Shown here piece after piece: positions 12,246-24,095 of a stretch of 64,000 nt of DNA (positions are counted from its first letter, which is position 1; every line of letters starts with the position of its first letter). Source of the stretch: Miscanthus floridulus (taxonomy: Eukaryota; Streptophyta; Magnoliopsida; Poales; Poaceae). The notes beneath the pieces were generated by a model that was given only the letters and a program-made list of their open reading frames with translations, did no database searches and was not told the DNA's origin. The position numbers and the translations under genes were made by a program. The stretch is taken from assembly GCF_019320115.1 (NCBI RefSeq), contig NC_089595.1:111430461-111494460 (forward strand), written 5' to 3'.

Positions 12246-12617
12246 TTCAAATGGATATGTTAGAACAAACATTAAAAGTACTATAATATGATGGAACATT
12301 AGTGCATAAAAATAAAGTAAATGTAAAAGGAATAAACTATTATGCAAAATTAGAGAATAAACATATATCATAATAAACATAGCTCCAAGGTTCCAATGTA
12401 CTAACATAGTAGTTTTAAATAGCATAGCAAACAATTAGCATTAATATAATAAAATGTATGCTATATGCACCCGCTGCCCTTGTCTTCTATGCCTGCTAGC
12501 CTTGTGACAAGGTTCTTTGCAAACGGAGCAAAGATTCCTGTCATGGGTCTCGTTGAAGTCTCCCCCTCTGTACATGTCTTCGCCGTACCCTCTCATAGCG
12601 TCCACGTCCCCCTTGAG

Positions 12618-15356
12618 TCACTTCTTCTTCCTCCTACCCTTGCCTACCTTCAATAGATCCAAATGTGGCACGTAGTCATAACCATGATAAGGTGGCCACT
12701 GTGTTGGGTCAAGGTACTGCTTGAAGCTCCTCTCCCAAATACTAACGGTGTTTGAACGGAGATACAAGGGTGACATATATGGCAGATCCTCATAGTTATA
12801 CCCATGAACTCTGCAGGTCGTGATCATACAAGAGCAAGGGACATGCATGATCTGAGGGATGTTGCAATTGCACTCTACTTTCTCAAGATCAACTCGGTAG
12901 TTTCGTCCACCATAACGTTCGCTGCCCAAGCTTGTGCCACCCTTGCCTCGTACACTAAAGATATGGTGGCAGGGTCCATACGGCTCGGCGGTGTGTTGCT
13001 TGGCCAATTCCTCGGCCTCCTTCAAATATTCTGCTCTGGCCTTTCTAAAATGCCCTTGCTCAGCTATATTCCTCTGCGCAAGTTCCCACCTCTTGACAAA
13101 ATATTCATTGCACTTATGAAAGGAGAACTCAACAATTCCAGACACAAGCAACGATTGAACTTTGGTGAATACACGGTTGAAAGACTTTGAGGAGTTAGCA
13201 GTCATGATGCCATACCTGAAACCCCCGTCGTCATATGCTAACATCCACTTAGCCTTCTATTCCATCTGCGCCTCTAACCAGGCCTTTCTCGCTTCATTTA
13301 GCATCTTGTCTAGTTCTCTCTTTATCTCCTTGAACTGGTGCTCTATACGTACACAACATAGAGCCTTTACCTTGTCACATACCTCCTCCTTCCTCTGACG
13401 CCATCAGAAATTAGCGACAAAGTGTCTCATGCACCATCTGTGCACTAGAGGCGAGAACCCATCTATATGCTCAGCTACGACATTAAGAAGCCCTGCGTGA
13501 CGGTCCGAGATCAAACATATAGTGCGAGATGGGCCAAGCACTTGTACACGTAGAAGTCGCATGAACCATGACCACGATTCATTGTTCTCTCCCTCTGCCA
13601 AAACAAAATCCATGGGTACTATCTGGTCCTCAGGATCAACAGCAGCAGCCATCATCAAGGTGTCCCTGTACTTTCCTATCAGGAAAGTGCCATCAGCAAG
13701 TACGACTGGCCGACAAAACTAGAATGCATGTTCCGTTTGCACGAACGACCAGAACACATGATAGAGGACATGCCTCAACGGGTCCCAAAAATACATCCCT
13801 CCGATGTCCACAAACCATTTCAAGCCAGAGTTGTAGTAATGCATTGCACATAAGATGCGTGCCACTCTGTTGTACGCTTCCTCCCAACTACCCCAACGAA
13901 TCGTCAAGGCAATTTGCTTAGCACGCCAAGCCTTTCTGTACTTCACATCATACTTAATGAATCTAGATATGGACTGTTGTAACGAAGACATCGAAATATC
14001 GTTATTGTCATCAACGAGCCCCAATATATGATGGGCAAGGTAACGTGCAGTGAGCTGCTGATGATTTTCCTTCCCCCAATTTGTTAGGCAAGTGTGGGGT
14101 TCGACCACTTTACTCATCCTCCACTTGCCATCACTCTGTCTCTTTCGTGCATTTAACCTCCACATACAACCGTTTTTGCATATCACGTGGTACCTCAACT
14201 CCTGGTCCAAATGACTGACGTTGTACGGCCTATGGTGATACACAGCATAGTCCTGAAGGAGGAGCTTCATCTCTGACATTGTATTGAATATCATCCCCTT
14301 ACTAAGGTTTTCTTTCTCATGGTCATACAATGATTTTCTGCACATCTGGAGACCGATGCTACAAACTGCCATATCTGCCATGCTGACATCCCTATAGTTA
14401 GGAACGCCCCTAAAAGGTATGTTCATCGACCTTAGTTGCTCAAGCTCAGTCGTTGTGTAAGGTGGTGGTGGAACATACTACTGCGCTTCACTAATTCTGC
14501 CCCATGAATCATAGGGGGTATCATCTGCTGGCAAATCTGTGACTAGTCTACCCTGAGCCTGGATAGCATGCAAAACCTCAGTTGGTACTGGTAATGGCGG
14601 GGCAAATAAATTTTTATCATTATTACGGATGACACCATAACCTGTGTCACTGACACATGAGTCACTGACATGGTATTTTATATACCACCCACCCCGTAAG
14701 GATGGTAAAAAGTTAATTATTCCGGGTAATGTCATACCATGAACAGGTACTAGTATGGCATCAACTGGTGTGGGCATAGCATGTCTACCTCCTTGGTCAT
14801 CATCTGAATCGTTCGAATCACTGCTAACTACATTACCGATCCTATCCTCCTCCTCCTGCTCCTCCTCTTCCAGTTCGAACTCGTTCACATCGAAGTCATT
14901 ACTTATACAACCTACTTGACTTAAATGAAACTACTCCTGCATCAACTGACCGTCCAAATCCATATTACCCTGAGTTGCTTCCCCTTCGACCCCCAATTCT
15001 TGCTCATTGTCTCCAACACCGTCAATGGACGGCCCGTCCAGGACACCCTGCATCATGTACCCATTCTCCACCACCACCTCAGTCATGGGCACATTGGAAC
15101 CTTGGAGCACCCTATTGTAGCGGGACCAGTGAGCAGGGTCGCGCAAGGGCATCAGGACATAGTGTGCCCTAGTCTTCCCAGTATCAAACCTCCTCTTCAG
15201 TGTGAAATCACCGCCAAACTTTGCATTCAAATGGACACAAAGGTTGTTGAAGCTAGGAGGTTCATCAAACCATTCCAATTCTTCTTCCATATCCTCAAAT
15301 ATACCATCTTCTCTCCTAACACTTCCTCCGTAGAAAACTCTAACACAACAATCCAT
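12618..15356 (-). pseudogene. mudrA-like: MuDR/MULE transposase, in frame throughout, interrupted by five stops
   Basis: A single reading frame runs from the ATG at 15356 to the stop at 12618, about 912 codons, with no frameshift. In order: an N-terminal PB1-like segment (CVRVFYGGSV), an acidic linker (ELEEEEQEEED), a MuDR DNA-binding zinc region (VICKNGCMWRLNARK ... HTC, near 14190-14100), the MULE catalytic domain (DGTFL near 13690, LISDRHAG near 13520, then WCMRHF) and a SWIM zinc finger (CNCN ... HVPCSCMITTCRVHG, near 12880-12800). Stops lie at 14931 (TAG), 14478 (TAG), 13719 (TAG), 13404 (TGA) and 13257 (TAG). Length and domain order fit a full-length MULE transposase that died by point mutation. 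Terminal inverted repeats were not found. Confidence 0.9.
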
Positions 15357-15399
15357 CTACAAAAGCGTTTTAGAAACTTCATCAGGTCATCGAAATCGT

Positions 15400-15715
15400 C
15401 GTGCGTACTAACTAACTGACTACACCTATACTAACTAATCTAATATTAATACCTATACCAACAATTCTAACTAACTATACTAACTAACTACACTAAACAC
15501 ACTAATATTAATACCTATACTTACTATACTAAGTAACTTTATTATCTATACATATCTAGCTACCTGCAAAACTAACCGCATAACTATACATAACTTATAT
15601 TTACTGACTTCACTAAATATCTTTGCTAACTAATTGTATAAATCTCTATCCAGTCAAACTAAATTTGAATCATAACCTTAGCAAAAAAAATTGACAGAGA
15701 TGCAGAAGAGCATTA
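15400..15715. repeat. AT-rich low-complexity tract upstream of the MULE transposase
   Basis: Irregular repeats of ACTAACTATACTAACTA-type units fill this stretch. No coding signal is seen. Confidence 0.6.
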
Positions 15716-15734
15716 CCTCGACAAAGATTATGGG

Positions 15735-16244
15735 TCACCACAATCCACCAATGCAAAGGAGATGGCTGCCGGCGGCAATGGTCGACCGGCACCGGCCTAC
15801 TTCTAGAGGGCGGCGGCAATCCCCCCTTCTGGAGGACGACGATGGGGCAGCGCAGTAATGTCCTTCACGGCTCGAGACAGTGCGGAGAGATGGAGGGGCG
15901 GCAACGAGGACGGGCGGCACGCGGCAGTGGGGAGCTGGAGGGGCGGCAACGGCAGTAAGGGAGGCAACGAGACAGGGGGAGATGGAGATGGAGTCAGGAA
16001 GGACTAACACACGGGCGACAGGTGCGGCGGGCGGCGCGGCGGCCGAGGTCGCGGCGGGCGGGGCGACCGCAGGCTCGCCGGCCAGGCGCGGCCATGGCTT
16101 GGTGGCGGCGCGGCGGGCGCGGCGTGGTGGCGGAGCGGTGAGCGGGCGCGGCGTGGTGTGGTGGCGCGGCGTGGCGGGCAGACGGGCGCAGCGTGGTGCG
16201 GCGTGGTGGGCGGGCGCGTCGTGGTGGCGCGGCGGCGGGCGCAG
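15735..16244. other. GC-rich stretch with long overlapping ORFs, probably non-coding
   Basis: Runs of GCGGCGGGCGCG-type sequence keep several frames open on both strands. The translations are only Ala/Arg/Pro/Gly-rich and match no family I recognise. It may be the 5' flank of the MULE. Confidence 0.5.
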
Positions 16245-17662
16245 CACCCAACTGAGCTCATGTAAGAGTGGTACTCTAGTTCTAGCTGAAAGAGTGAAAA
16301 GTTGTCTCGATGTATATTGTTTTGGGTAACGTTGAGTGTAGTCCTTTGCTCACATGGTGAGCATTCTTGTATGTAGTCTAGGATGGTAGACAGATTGGCA
16401 AATGGAGTGAGTCTAGGATCGTAGTTGGTGGAGGATCAACCATTTCCATCCATCATTATGCCAAAATTGCCATGCCGTGCTATCCATACAGTTCTGGAGT
16501 TGCCCCCACCAACCAATATCAATCACTTACTTGAATCGACCGACGTATCGTGTTTGACCGTGTGGCAATTTTAACCGCCCGGTGCTCAGATGTGGAAAAC
16601 GTCAAAGCTGAAAGAGGCTGGAGGCACGGGGGAGGCCGCACTATATAGTAGACTCGTGTAGAGTAGAAATTCCTGGCGCCTGGCAATGGAGATTTTTTTC
16701 AACACATTTTTTACACTATTTTTAAAACTGACATTGTTTAATTTTTTTTTCAAAACTAACATTTTTGGACGCGCCTGTTTGCACGACACGGCTAATTCAC
16801 GCTACTGCGCCATGCATGGAGGCGCGGCAGGAGGCAGTTAACGGCTGCGGCGACCGCTGACGTAGCAAGTCTGCCGCGCCACCCATCACGGTGCGGTGGG
16901 CCTGCCTCAGGGCGCGGCTCCTCTCTCCAACCGGTTCAAACGGGCCGAGTGAAAGAGAGAGAAAGGGAAGCAAGGCCGGGTACAAGGGGCTGCCGCGCCA
17001 TGATGCATGGCGCGATAGGCCCGCTGCACCGTGACGGGTGGTGCGGCAGACCTGCCACGTCAGCGGTCGCCACAGCCGTTGACTGCCCCCTACCGCGCCT
17101 CCATGCATGGCGCAGCAGCTTGAATTAGCCGCGCCGTGCAAACAGACGCGTCCAAAAATGTTAGTTTAAAAAAAACAGTGTCAATTTTAAAAATAGTGTA
17201 AAAAATGTGTTAAAAAAATCTCCATTGCCAGGCGCCAGGAATTTCTACTCTACACGAGTCTACTATATAGTGCGGCCTCCCCCGTGCCTCCAGCCTCTTT
17301 CAGCTTTGACGTTTTCCACATCTGAGCACCGGGCGGTTAAAATTGCCACACGGTCAAACACGATACGTCGGTCGATTCAAGTGATTGATATTGGTTGGTG
17401 GGGGCAACTCCAGAACTGTATGGATAGCACGGCATGGCAATTTTGGCATAATGATGGATGGAAATGGTTGATCCTCCACCAACTACGACCCTAGACTCAC
17501 TCCATTTGCCAATCTGTCTACCATCCTAGACTACATACAAGAATGCTCACCATGTGAGCAAAGGACTACACTCAACGTTACCCAAAACAATATATATCGA
17601 GACAACTTTTCACTCTTTCAGCTAGAACTAGAGTACCACTCTTACATGAGCTCAGTTGGGTG
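16245..17662. repeat. 1.4-kb palindrome (inverted repeat) with a loop of about 70 bp
   Basis: The left arm (16245-about 16920) and right arm (about 16988-17662) are inverted copies, starting CACCCAACTGAGCTCATG and ending with its complement. The outer 430 bp or so differ by only two or three bases by hand comparison; the inner parts differ more and have indels. Each arm holds GCACTATATAGTAGACTCG oriented towards the centre (16639-16657 and its mirror near 17252-17270), a TATA-like site that would send transcripts into the hairpin. No target duplication or transposase is seen. The right arm runs into the 3' flank of CCT8. It could be a foldback element or an inverted duplication. Confidence 0.88.
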
Positions 17663-17898
17663 TGAAGAACTTAAGGAACCAATCCTGGAATCAATCATTT
17701 GATACATCTGCACTGCAATACATCAGGAAAGAACATGCAAATTCCCCATGTGATAACGGCACGGCTGTGCAACAATTCCAAACGTCAACTCCAGGCACCC
17801 AAAACCTTCTACAGAACTAAAGCCTAGACAATAAGATACGGTGTTCTCTGCTCTGAAACCTCGGATACGTGATACAAAGAAAACAATCACAATCAAAA

Positions 17899-20800
17899 CT
17901 AATCCTCGTCCATGCCACCACCAGGTTGGGCCTCTCTTCTTGGACCTCCTGCCGGCTTGGCCATGATGATCTGGACAGTTCATATATTTACTCAAATATT
18001 ACCATGTGCTCCTATGAAACGCAAGCATCAAAAAGAATTTAGAATGTAAGCTTAGCAGTCATACCTGGTCAACCCGTAGCACGGTGCATGCAGCATCGGC
18101 AGAGTATTTTAGGGCAAAAAACCTGTACAGCAAAATAAGCAAAGTGAGAAATCTGCTAAGGGGTCATCATCAGCAGCTTAAACTGCCACACAAGAAGTGC
18201 AAACCCATGCCCCAATTTGAGGACACACGTATGTAGACCAACAATGGTGCAAGCATTTTCCACATCCAATGTGCACATGTTCAATTACCACAAAAGATCG
18301 AAATCATTCTTAAACCAGCTTACACGTGATTCCTACATCTGATTGACTTACTTTGTGACATAGAGGTCCCATATTTTTAAGGTCGAGCCGTCCTTGCAGG
18401 CACCTTCCTCCAGGTCAATGCCAACTTTCACATTGCCACTAGCATGCTCGGCATAAAGGGAGGATATTATCTCCATTGCGCTAAGTCCAGCATTTTCTGC
18501 CAGGGTTCTTGGCACCATTTCAAAGCTTTCAGCAAATTTTGCAATGGCATACTGGTCCAACCTGTACAATTATTAACAGCAACCAACAAATGATTCAGGG
18601 AAACATAAATTGATTGTTTTTTTTTTTTTACAAAGGGTTAACCCTGCTCATATTGAAAGCAGATTAACTCTTACCCTGTACATGAAAAGTTATTAACTAT
18701 CATGGTAAAAACAAACTTACCCTGTTTCCTTCAATGAGAACTCCTTCAATCTCTTTGCCAGCTCTATTTCTGTTGCAGCAGCACCAGGAATTATCCTACT
18801 GTCCCTGCACATTGACTAGTATAAACAAAAACAGTGAGAACTCGGATAGATTAGCTAAACAGACATGGATGTTACAATACAATAAAAGAGTTAGGTCACA
18901 TCTACTATAGATACCGCACATATAACCTTGTACGTATTGACACCATCATCAACAGCTCTTTCAAGATCATCTAGTATACTGTCAGTACTGCCTCTCAAGA
19001 CAACAGTAGCCACTGAATTTCCACCTTCTTCGTTCTTAACGACAGTAACCTTATAAATAAAAAAACAAAATAAAATGAATGCTGGCGAGGAAGAATAAAG
19101 ATATATCTTCTGTAAAAGCACAAAGGGGGTAGAACATACTCGAGTACCACCAATTTCTTCAACGGAAACAGAGTTTGCATATCCTAGTTCATCGGCATTG
19201 GGTTGGCTAAGTTTCAACTATATTTCAAAAGAAAAAAAAATCCAAAATCAGAATAAGTATGCTACTATGACACAGGAACAAATACATCTGAAAAATCAGA
19301 ACTTACAATTGCAATAGCCCCAGTAGTACGGCAGAATCTTCTCAGTTCAAACTTCGAGCTGATTTTCAGAACCATCAGTCTGCAAACAGAACATCAATAA
19401 ATAACTGCTATCAAAAAGGTCTACAGACACACATGCATACAGTCTCAATTTTGGAGAATATATAACATATACGATAATTCTCCAGTCTAAAAGGAATTTT
19501 CAACACAGATCAATACTGCACAAAGAATTCAGGTAATCTATTCAGTTCAGAACATACGAAAAGCAAAAAACTCACTTGTAACGTTCACAGAAATGTAGCG
19601 CCATGTCACCAACTGCAGCTCCACTGACAATAACATTGGCACCAGAGTCAGCGACAGCTTTGATAAGCTCCTCCACCTTAGCTTCCTCAGTCTTAGCATA
19701 ATTTTCTAGCTGCAAAAGCATATGTATTATAGATTCCAACATATATTTGCAGGTTACAGCTTGCAATGCACTACAGAAGCAAAGAAATATCATGTGCTCC
19801 ATTTTTAAGTTCAGCGTATCCATAAGAAATGAATCCACAAATTATGAAAAAAGGAAAGTACTGTTGGATGCACGTCTACATAACGTAAAACACACAAAGC
19901 CAACTAAACAGTTTGCAACACCCAAACCTTCATGAGCATAGTAAAAGTAGGGACGACTTTAACAGAAGTCAAAAAAGATTCTCAGAGTAAGAACATACCT
20001 GCTCAGCGGAATGAATCAACACAGTTCCCTTTGTTTCAGTTGCTGAGGTATCGACACCACCAGCAAATACTGCAATCTGAATATTGATTGGTTTTAGAAT
20101 TCAGAAAGAAACACTGCCAGACATCATACAGAAAAAGATGGGCACGGTGCTGTAACTGGTTAGGATTCCTGTGCATATTGAATTTCTAGCACCATGTTAT
20201 AACATATAACTGCCCATTTAATTAAAATCATAGTTCCTATCCATTCATTGGCCTTAGCAGCAGTGTGAACTAGAAAGACTGAAATTAATAAAATAGTGTC
20301 CTAAAAAAAAACTCGACCTGCGGGGGGGTATGACGGCCCCCGGGCATACTGCTAAGAAGAGATTTGATCTTCTCACACAGATCGAGAAAACCCCCGAACC
20401 CCCGCCCCCATCCTGACGCAGCAGAAATTCGTTGCCCTGTGAGAACCGGGCCGGGCCGTTTTGTGCTTTGGCTTGTGGGGACGGGCGAGGGGATTTTTTT
20501 ACCCCCAGCCTGAAATTCGCTTCCACAGGGAGTCGAACTCAGGACCTGGGGGGTACCATTAAGGTGTCTAACCCAACTGAGCTAGCACTTGTTGGCAAAA
20601 TAGTGTCCTATGAAGTGTGATTTTTAAAAAACAAAAAAAGTTTACAATAGCACTGAGTACAACACAAGCAAATGAAATGTGTTGTGCCGTAACCACTTTA
20701 AATAGGAATTGGTTTGCCAGGGCTTTATGAGTGATGTAATAATGCTATATAAGCATACATGATTCACTTGACAGTAACAAAATACACAAACAATGAACAC

Positions 20801-22364
20801 ATGACTAAATCACCACGAGTAAATGATTATCCTTGAGCTTCCAAGAACCAATACTCGTAACCTTGTGAAAAAAATATTTAGAGCTCCATCCATTGCCCAT
20901 TCCATTAAAAAAACTTCAAAATCAATAAAAAAGAAGGGTATAGAACTTTCACAGGTATAACCAGTGTGCAATGTGAATGAAGAGTAGCCTTTTGAGCTTA
21001 CCTTTGCCTTCTCCACCCTTTTGATGCTACCAACAGCATCATTTTTCAGAACCATCCCACAGACGACAGAAGAATTGTGCAAACCACCTCCAAGCAGCTT
21101 AGCCACTCTAACATTGTCGACATTAAAGTTTGCTGGATTTTTGGGGCAAACTTGAATGCAGGCCTAAAAAACGATACAACAAACCCACTATTAGCTGATA
21201 TCAGTATGACGTGCGAGGGGAAAAAAACAAAGTTCCCTATAAGCTGGTATGGATTAGCTTACATCAGCCACAAGAGGGCACAGTACATCCTCCTGGCCAA
21301 ACTGCTTGCTCGCGACAGCAGATCTCATCCTCAACACAACCTCCTCCTTGTTTCTTACGTCCATGTTCTCTGAGCCTTTCTCAACAAGATCCTCCAAGAT
21401 CTCAATTGTCTGCATACCGAAGACAGAAGCACAAAGAGTCTGCTATCAGACTGCATGTTTCAATGTTACAAAAGCCTACGGGCTTCAGGGGGGCAAGTCA
21501 CCTTGTTGATGGCTTTGGTGTAGCCAATGATGATTTCACTCGGATGCAAGCCCATCCTGATGAGCTCCTCAGCCTTCACAAGCAGTTCACCGGCAAACGA
21601 TATGGTGAGATTGGCTCCATCCCCAATCTCCTCCTGCTGAGCCCTGCCAGCCAGTACCAGGATCTTAGCAGCCGGGTGCTGAACCTCGAGCTCATTCACG
21701 ATGGTGGCAGCATCGTTTGTCACAAACAGCTTGTCCAAGTGATTGATAACCATCTTATTCATTCCTACACAAAGAAAACAAGTTAAACTACAACATCAAG
21801 CAATCGATCACTGGAAGGTTTCAGCATCTAAGTGAACTTTGGTCAGATGTGATTTACATAGTGCAGAAGACTAGGGTACTACAAACTAATAATTGCTTGT
21901 GATCCAAACATTCAACAAGGCTAAATGTGATTTCAAACGGCAAACCAGTGTACCAAGCGCCTCAAACTATCCAAACATTCATCAGCCTCGTCACCATATA
22001 TCCCAATAAGCTCCAACAACCAGGCCACTCCTCGCTCCAGATCCCCCTCACTCCCCACAATAGCTAGAACCGGCGGCCTCACGCTACGCCACCGAAGACT
22101 GAGCACGCTCACTTCGCTCCAGATCCCTTCTCACTCCACTACTCCAGTAGTCACCACCCGAGTCCATAACCCGCGCATCGAAGCGAAGGCGCACGCGGAG
22201 CACGACTCACCGTTGGGGCCGAGGGAGGTGCGCGTGATGGCGGAGAGCTCGCGGCAGGCGTCGATGTTCTTGAGCACAGCCTCCTCGAGCCCGGAGAGGT
22301 GGCGGTGGCCCTCCTTGAGCATCGACTGGATCCCGTAGCCTGCCATCGAGCCGAGCCCCACCAT
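17899..22364 (-). CDS. CCT8: T-complex protein 1 subunit theta (CCT8), complete 13-exon gene
   Basis: CCT8 is one of the eight different subunits of the cytosolic group II chaperonin CCT/TRiC, which folds actin, tubulin and other proteins using ATP. Coding exons, 5' to 3' on the minus strand: 22364-22211, 21764-21502, 21409-21263, 21163-21002, 20076-19999, 19709-19576, 19379-19307, 19217-19140, 19049-18927, 18815-18721, 18561-18352, 18122-18065 and 17970-17899. All junctions are GT-AG and phase-consistent; they sum to 1647 nt, 548 codons plus stop, the usual length. Visible family hallmarks: FSGLEEAV-like HLSGLEEAV near the N terminus, TRTSLGPNG, MNKMVINHLDKLFVTNDAAT, SGAAVGDMALHF and LRGSTDSILDDLERAVDDGVNTYK. 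The C terminus is Gly-rich and ends MDED. The start ATG at 22364 lies in a GC-rich CpG-rich region. No defect is seen, so it is probably functional. Confidence 0.96.
20304..20596 (-). mobile_element. tRNA-derived SINE in CCT8 intron 4
   Basis: The minus strand begins near 20596 with RNA polymerase III promoter boxes: box A (TAGCTCAGTTGG) and box B (GAGTTCGACTC). About 290 bp later it ends in a run of T. A 14-bp target duplication AAAATAGTGTCCTA flanks it (20290-20303 and 20597-20610). The T-tail and layout resemble grass tRNA-derived SINEs with T tails. It lies well inside the intron and leaves the splice sites alone. Confidence 0.88.
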
Positions 22365-23170
22365 CGTCGTCTCCGGCTGGGTGTGGGGACGGCGGTCTGG
22401 CGGCGGGGGACGGCGCCGGCGGCGAGTCGGATCGGGGAGAAAGGTTTAAACTCTGATCTTCACGTTGATGTACACAGGAAAGCGGGATCTTTGGGAGTGC
22501 GAGTGCCGGGGGACGGGGGTGGAGGCGGGGAGATGCGCCATGCGGAGGCCGCCGAGGTGTTCTAGAATCGTGGGGAAAGGAAGGGAAGGAAGCCCTAGGT
22601 GGCCGTCGGCCCGGGTAGGTAAGCCTGTTCGGCTTGTTGGGCCGGACTGGAGGTGTGTTAGGACTTGAGATTTATTTTTTTATAATATATGTTTTTTTTT
22701 ATTTTGTGTTTTGCAAAAATAATTGCTTGAATACAAAATGCATAAAGATACTCCTGTTAGTAATTTAAACTGATATGTAAAAAATAGATTCAGCCTAAGT
22801 AAATTGATGGAAGCCATTTGAATAAAAGAAATTTACTCTTTTGTGTAGAGATTCACAACTTTTCAATTTGAGTTGGATGAGATAAATATATACGAAAATT
22901 GTAGAGGTAGAAGAGATCTACAGCCTTATACTATATTACATATTTTTCATTTGAATTCAATAATGGTGATTTCCTAAAGAAAGACTGTATTTGCTATTTA
23001 GCGGTACGATCAAAATCTCGAAGAATTGTATAACATATAATTTGAAAATCAACTAAATAAGATTTACAAGCATCCAAACTATAATATGAGATTGATAAAC
23101 TATCCAGAAGATATCAAGTGTTAACTCATTTACCTCCATAAACCTATGAAAGGATCTAATACCGAGGAAG
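22365..23170. promoter_or_regulatory. 5' flank of CCT8 (GC-rich leader, then AT-rich DNA)
   Basis: 22365-22660 is GC-rich and holds the presumed CCT8 leader and core promoter for minus-strand transcription. From about 22665 to 23170 the sequence is AT-rich with no gene or repeat I can name. No clear TATA box was found. Confidence 0.45.
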
Positions 23171-23175
23171 GATAT

Positions 23176-24042
23176 TGTCGGGTTCATAAACCCGGGGTCT
23201 CTCATGGACCGGCTTCCCATCAGAGGCTCAGCCCAGCAGACGACATTTCGAACGACGCGCAACTCCTAGGCCGGCCCAAATACCTAGACAGGCCAGAGGG
23301 GCGATCCAATCTCCGACCGAAAGGCCTGGCCGAGGAGGAACGGTGCCCGCTTCCAACTTCGGCCCGCCTCTCCACTCGGAAGGCCTCACAAAGAAGGAAC
23401 AGCGCTCGCTTCCGACACCGGCCCACCTCCGGACGGCTTCTCCGACCGGAAGGCCTAGCCAAACACCACTTCTGACTTCAACTCGTGTCTCCGACTGGCG
23501 CAATTAGAGCTGACTGGGACTAACCGACCGGGGACGCCCGCTCGGTAAGGACCAGGAAACGGACGGAGAAAGTAAAGACAGGGCACCCAAGTCAACCACA
23601 AAACCAAGGAACGTACTCTGTACACCTACAGAACAGTACCAACAGGGCATGTCAGAAGGGTACCCTGCAACCTTCCTGGCATATCAGAGCCCAAACAGTG
23701 TTGTGGGCGTCGATATTTGCCCTACAGTGTTGTAGGCGCCCTCAACTCTCATACCAGACAAACACGGTAAGGCTCCCCCCACATGCCTCTGGGTATCAAC
23801 AGTGTTGTGGGCGCCGACATTTACCTTACCAGGCGAATACGGTAAAAACCCCCCGCATGCCTCTGGGCATCAATAGTATAGCAGGAACCGACATCTGCTA
23901 TGCCGGAACTAGTATAAACTGGACGTAGGGCACGTTGCCTGAACCAGTATAAACCCTGTGTCATTGAGTGTTAGGCCACCTCCGATCACAATGTACATCA
24001 AAACTACAAATATTTACGTGTTGGTCACTTTCTGCACCGACA
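23176..24042 (+). repeat. 5' LTR of the Tat-lineage element (internally deleted)
   Basis: It starts TGTCGGGTTCATAAACC and ends CTGCACCGACA. It is 867 bp against 1293 bp for the 3' LTR. The shortfall of about 426 bp lies between CTATGCCGGAA (near 23900) and CTGGACGTAGGGC (near 23920). Confidence 0.88.
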
Positions 24043-24043
24043 G

Positions 24044-24062
24044 TTGGCGCTGTCCATGGGGA
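24044..24062 (+). other. Primer-binding site of the Tat-lineage element
   Basis: TTGGCGCTGTCCATGGGGA starts one base after the 5' LTR. This TGGCGC-type site is usual for Tat-lineage elements. I did not assign the tRNA. Confidence 0.7.
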
Positions 24063-24095
24063 AGACGTTGTACGTTCAACACTTTTGGTCATTGG

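Noticed and set aside
15735..16329. Ala/Arg/Pro-rich ORFs of up to 170 codons on both strands
   Set aside because: Simple GCGGCG-type sequence keeps all frames open; no domain or splice signals.
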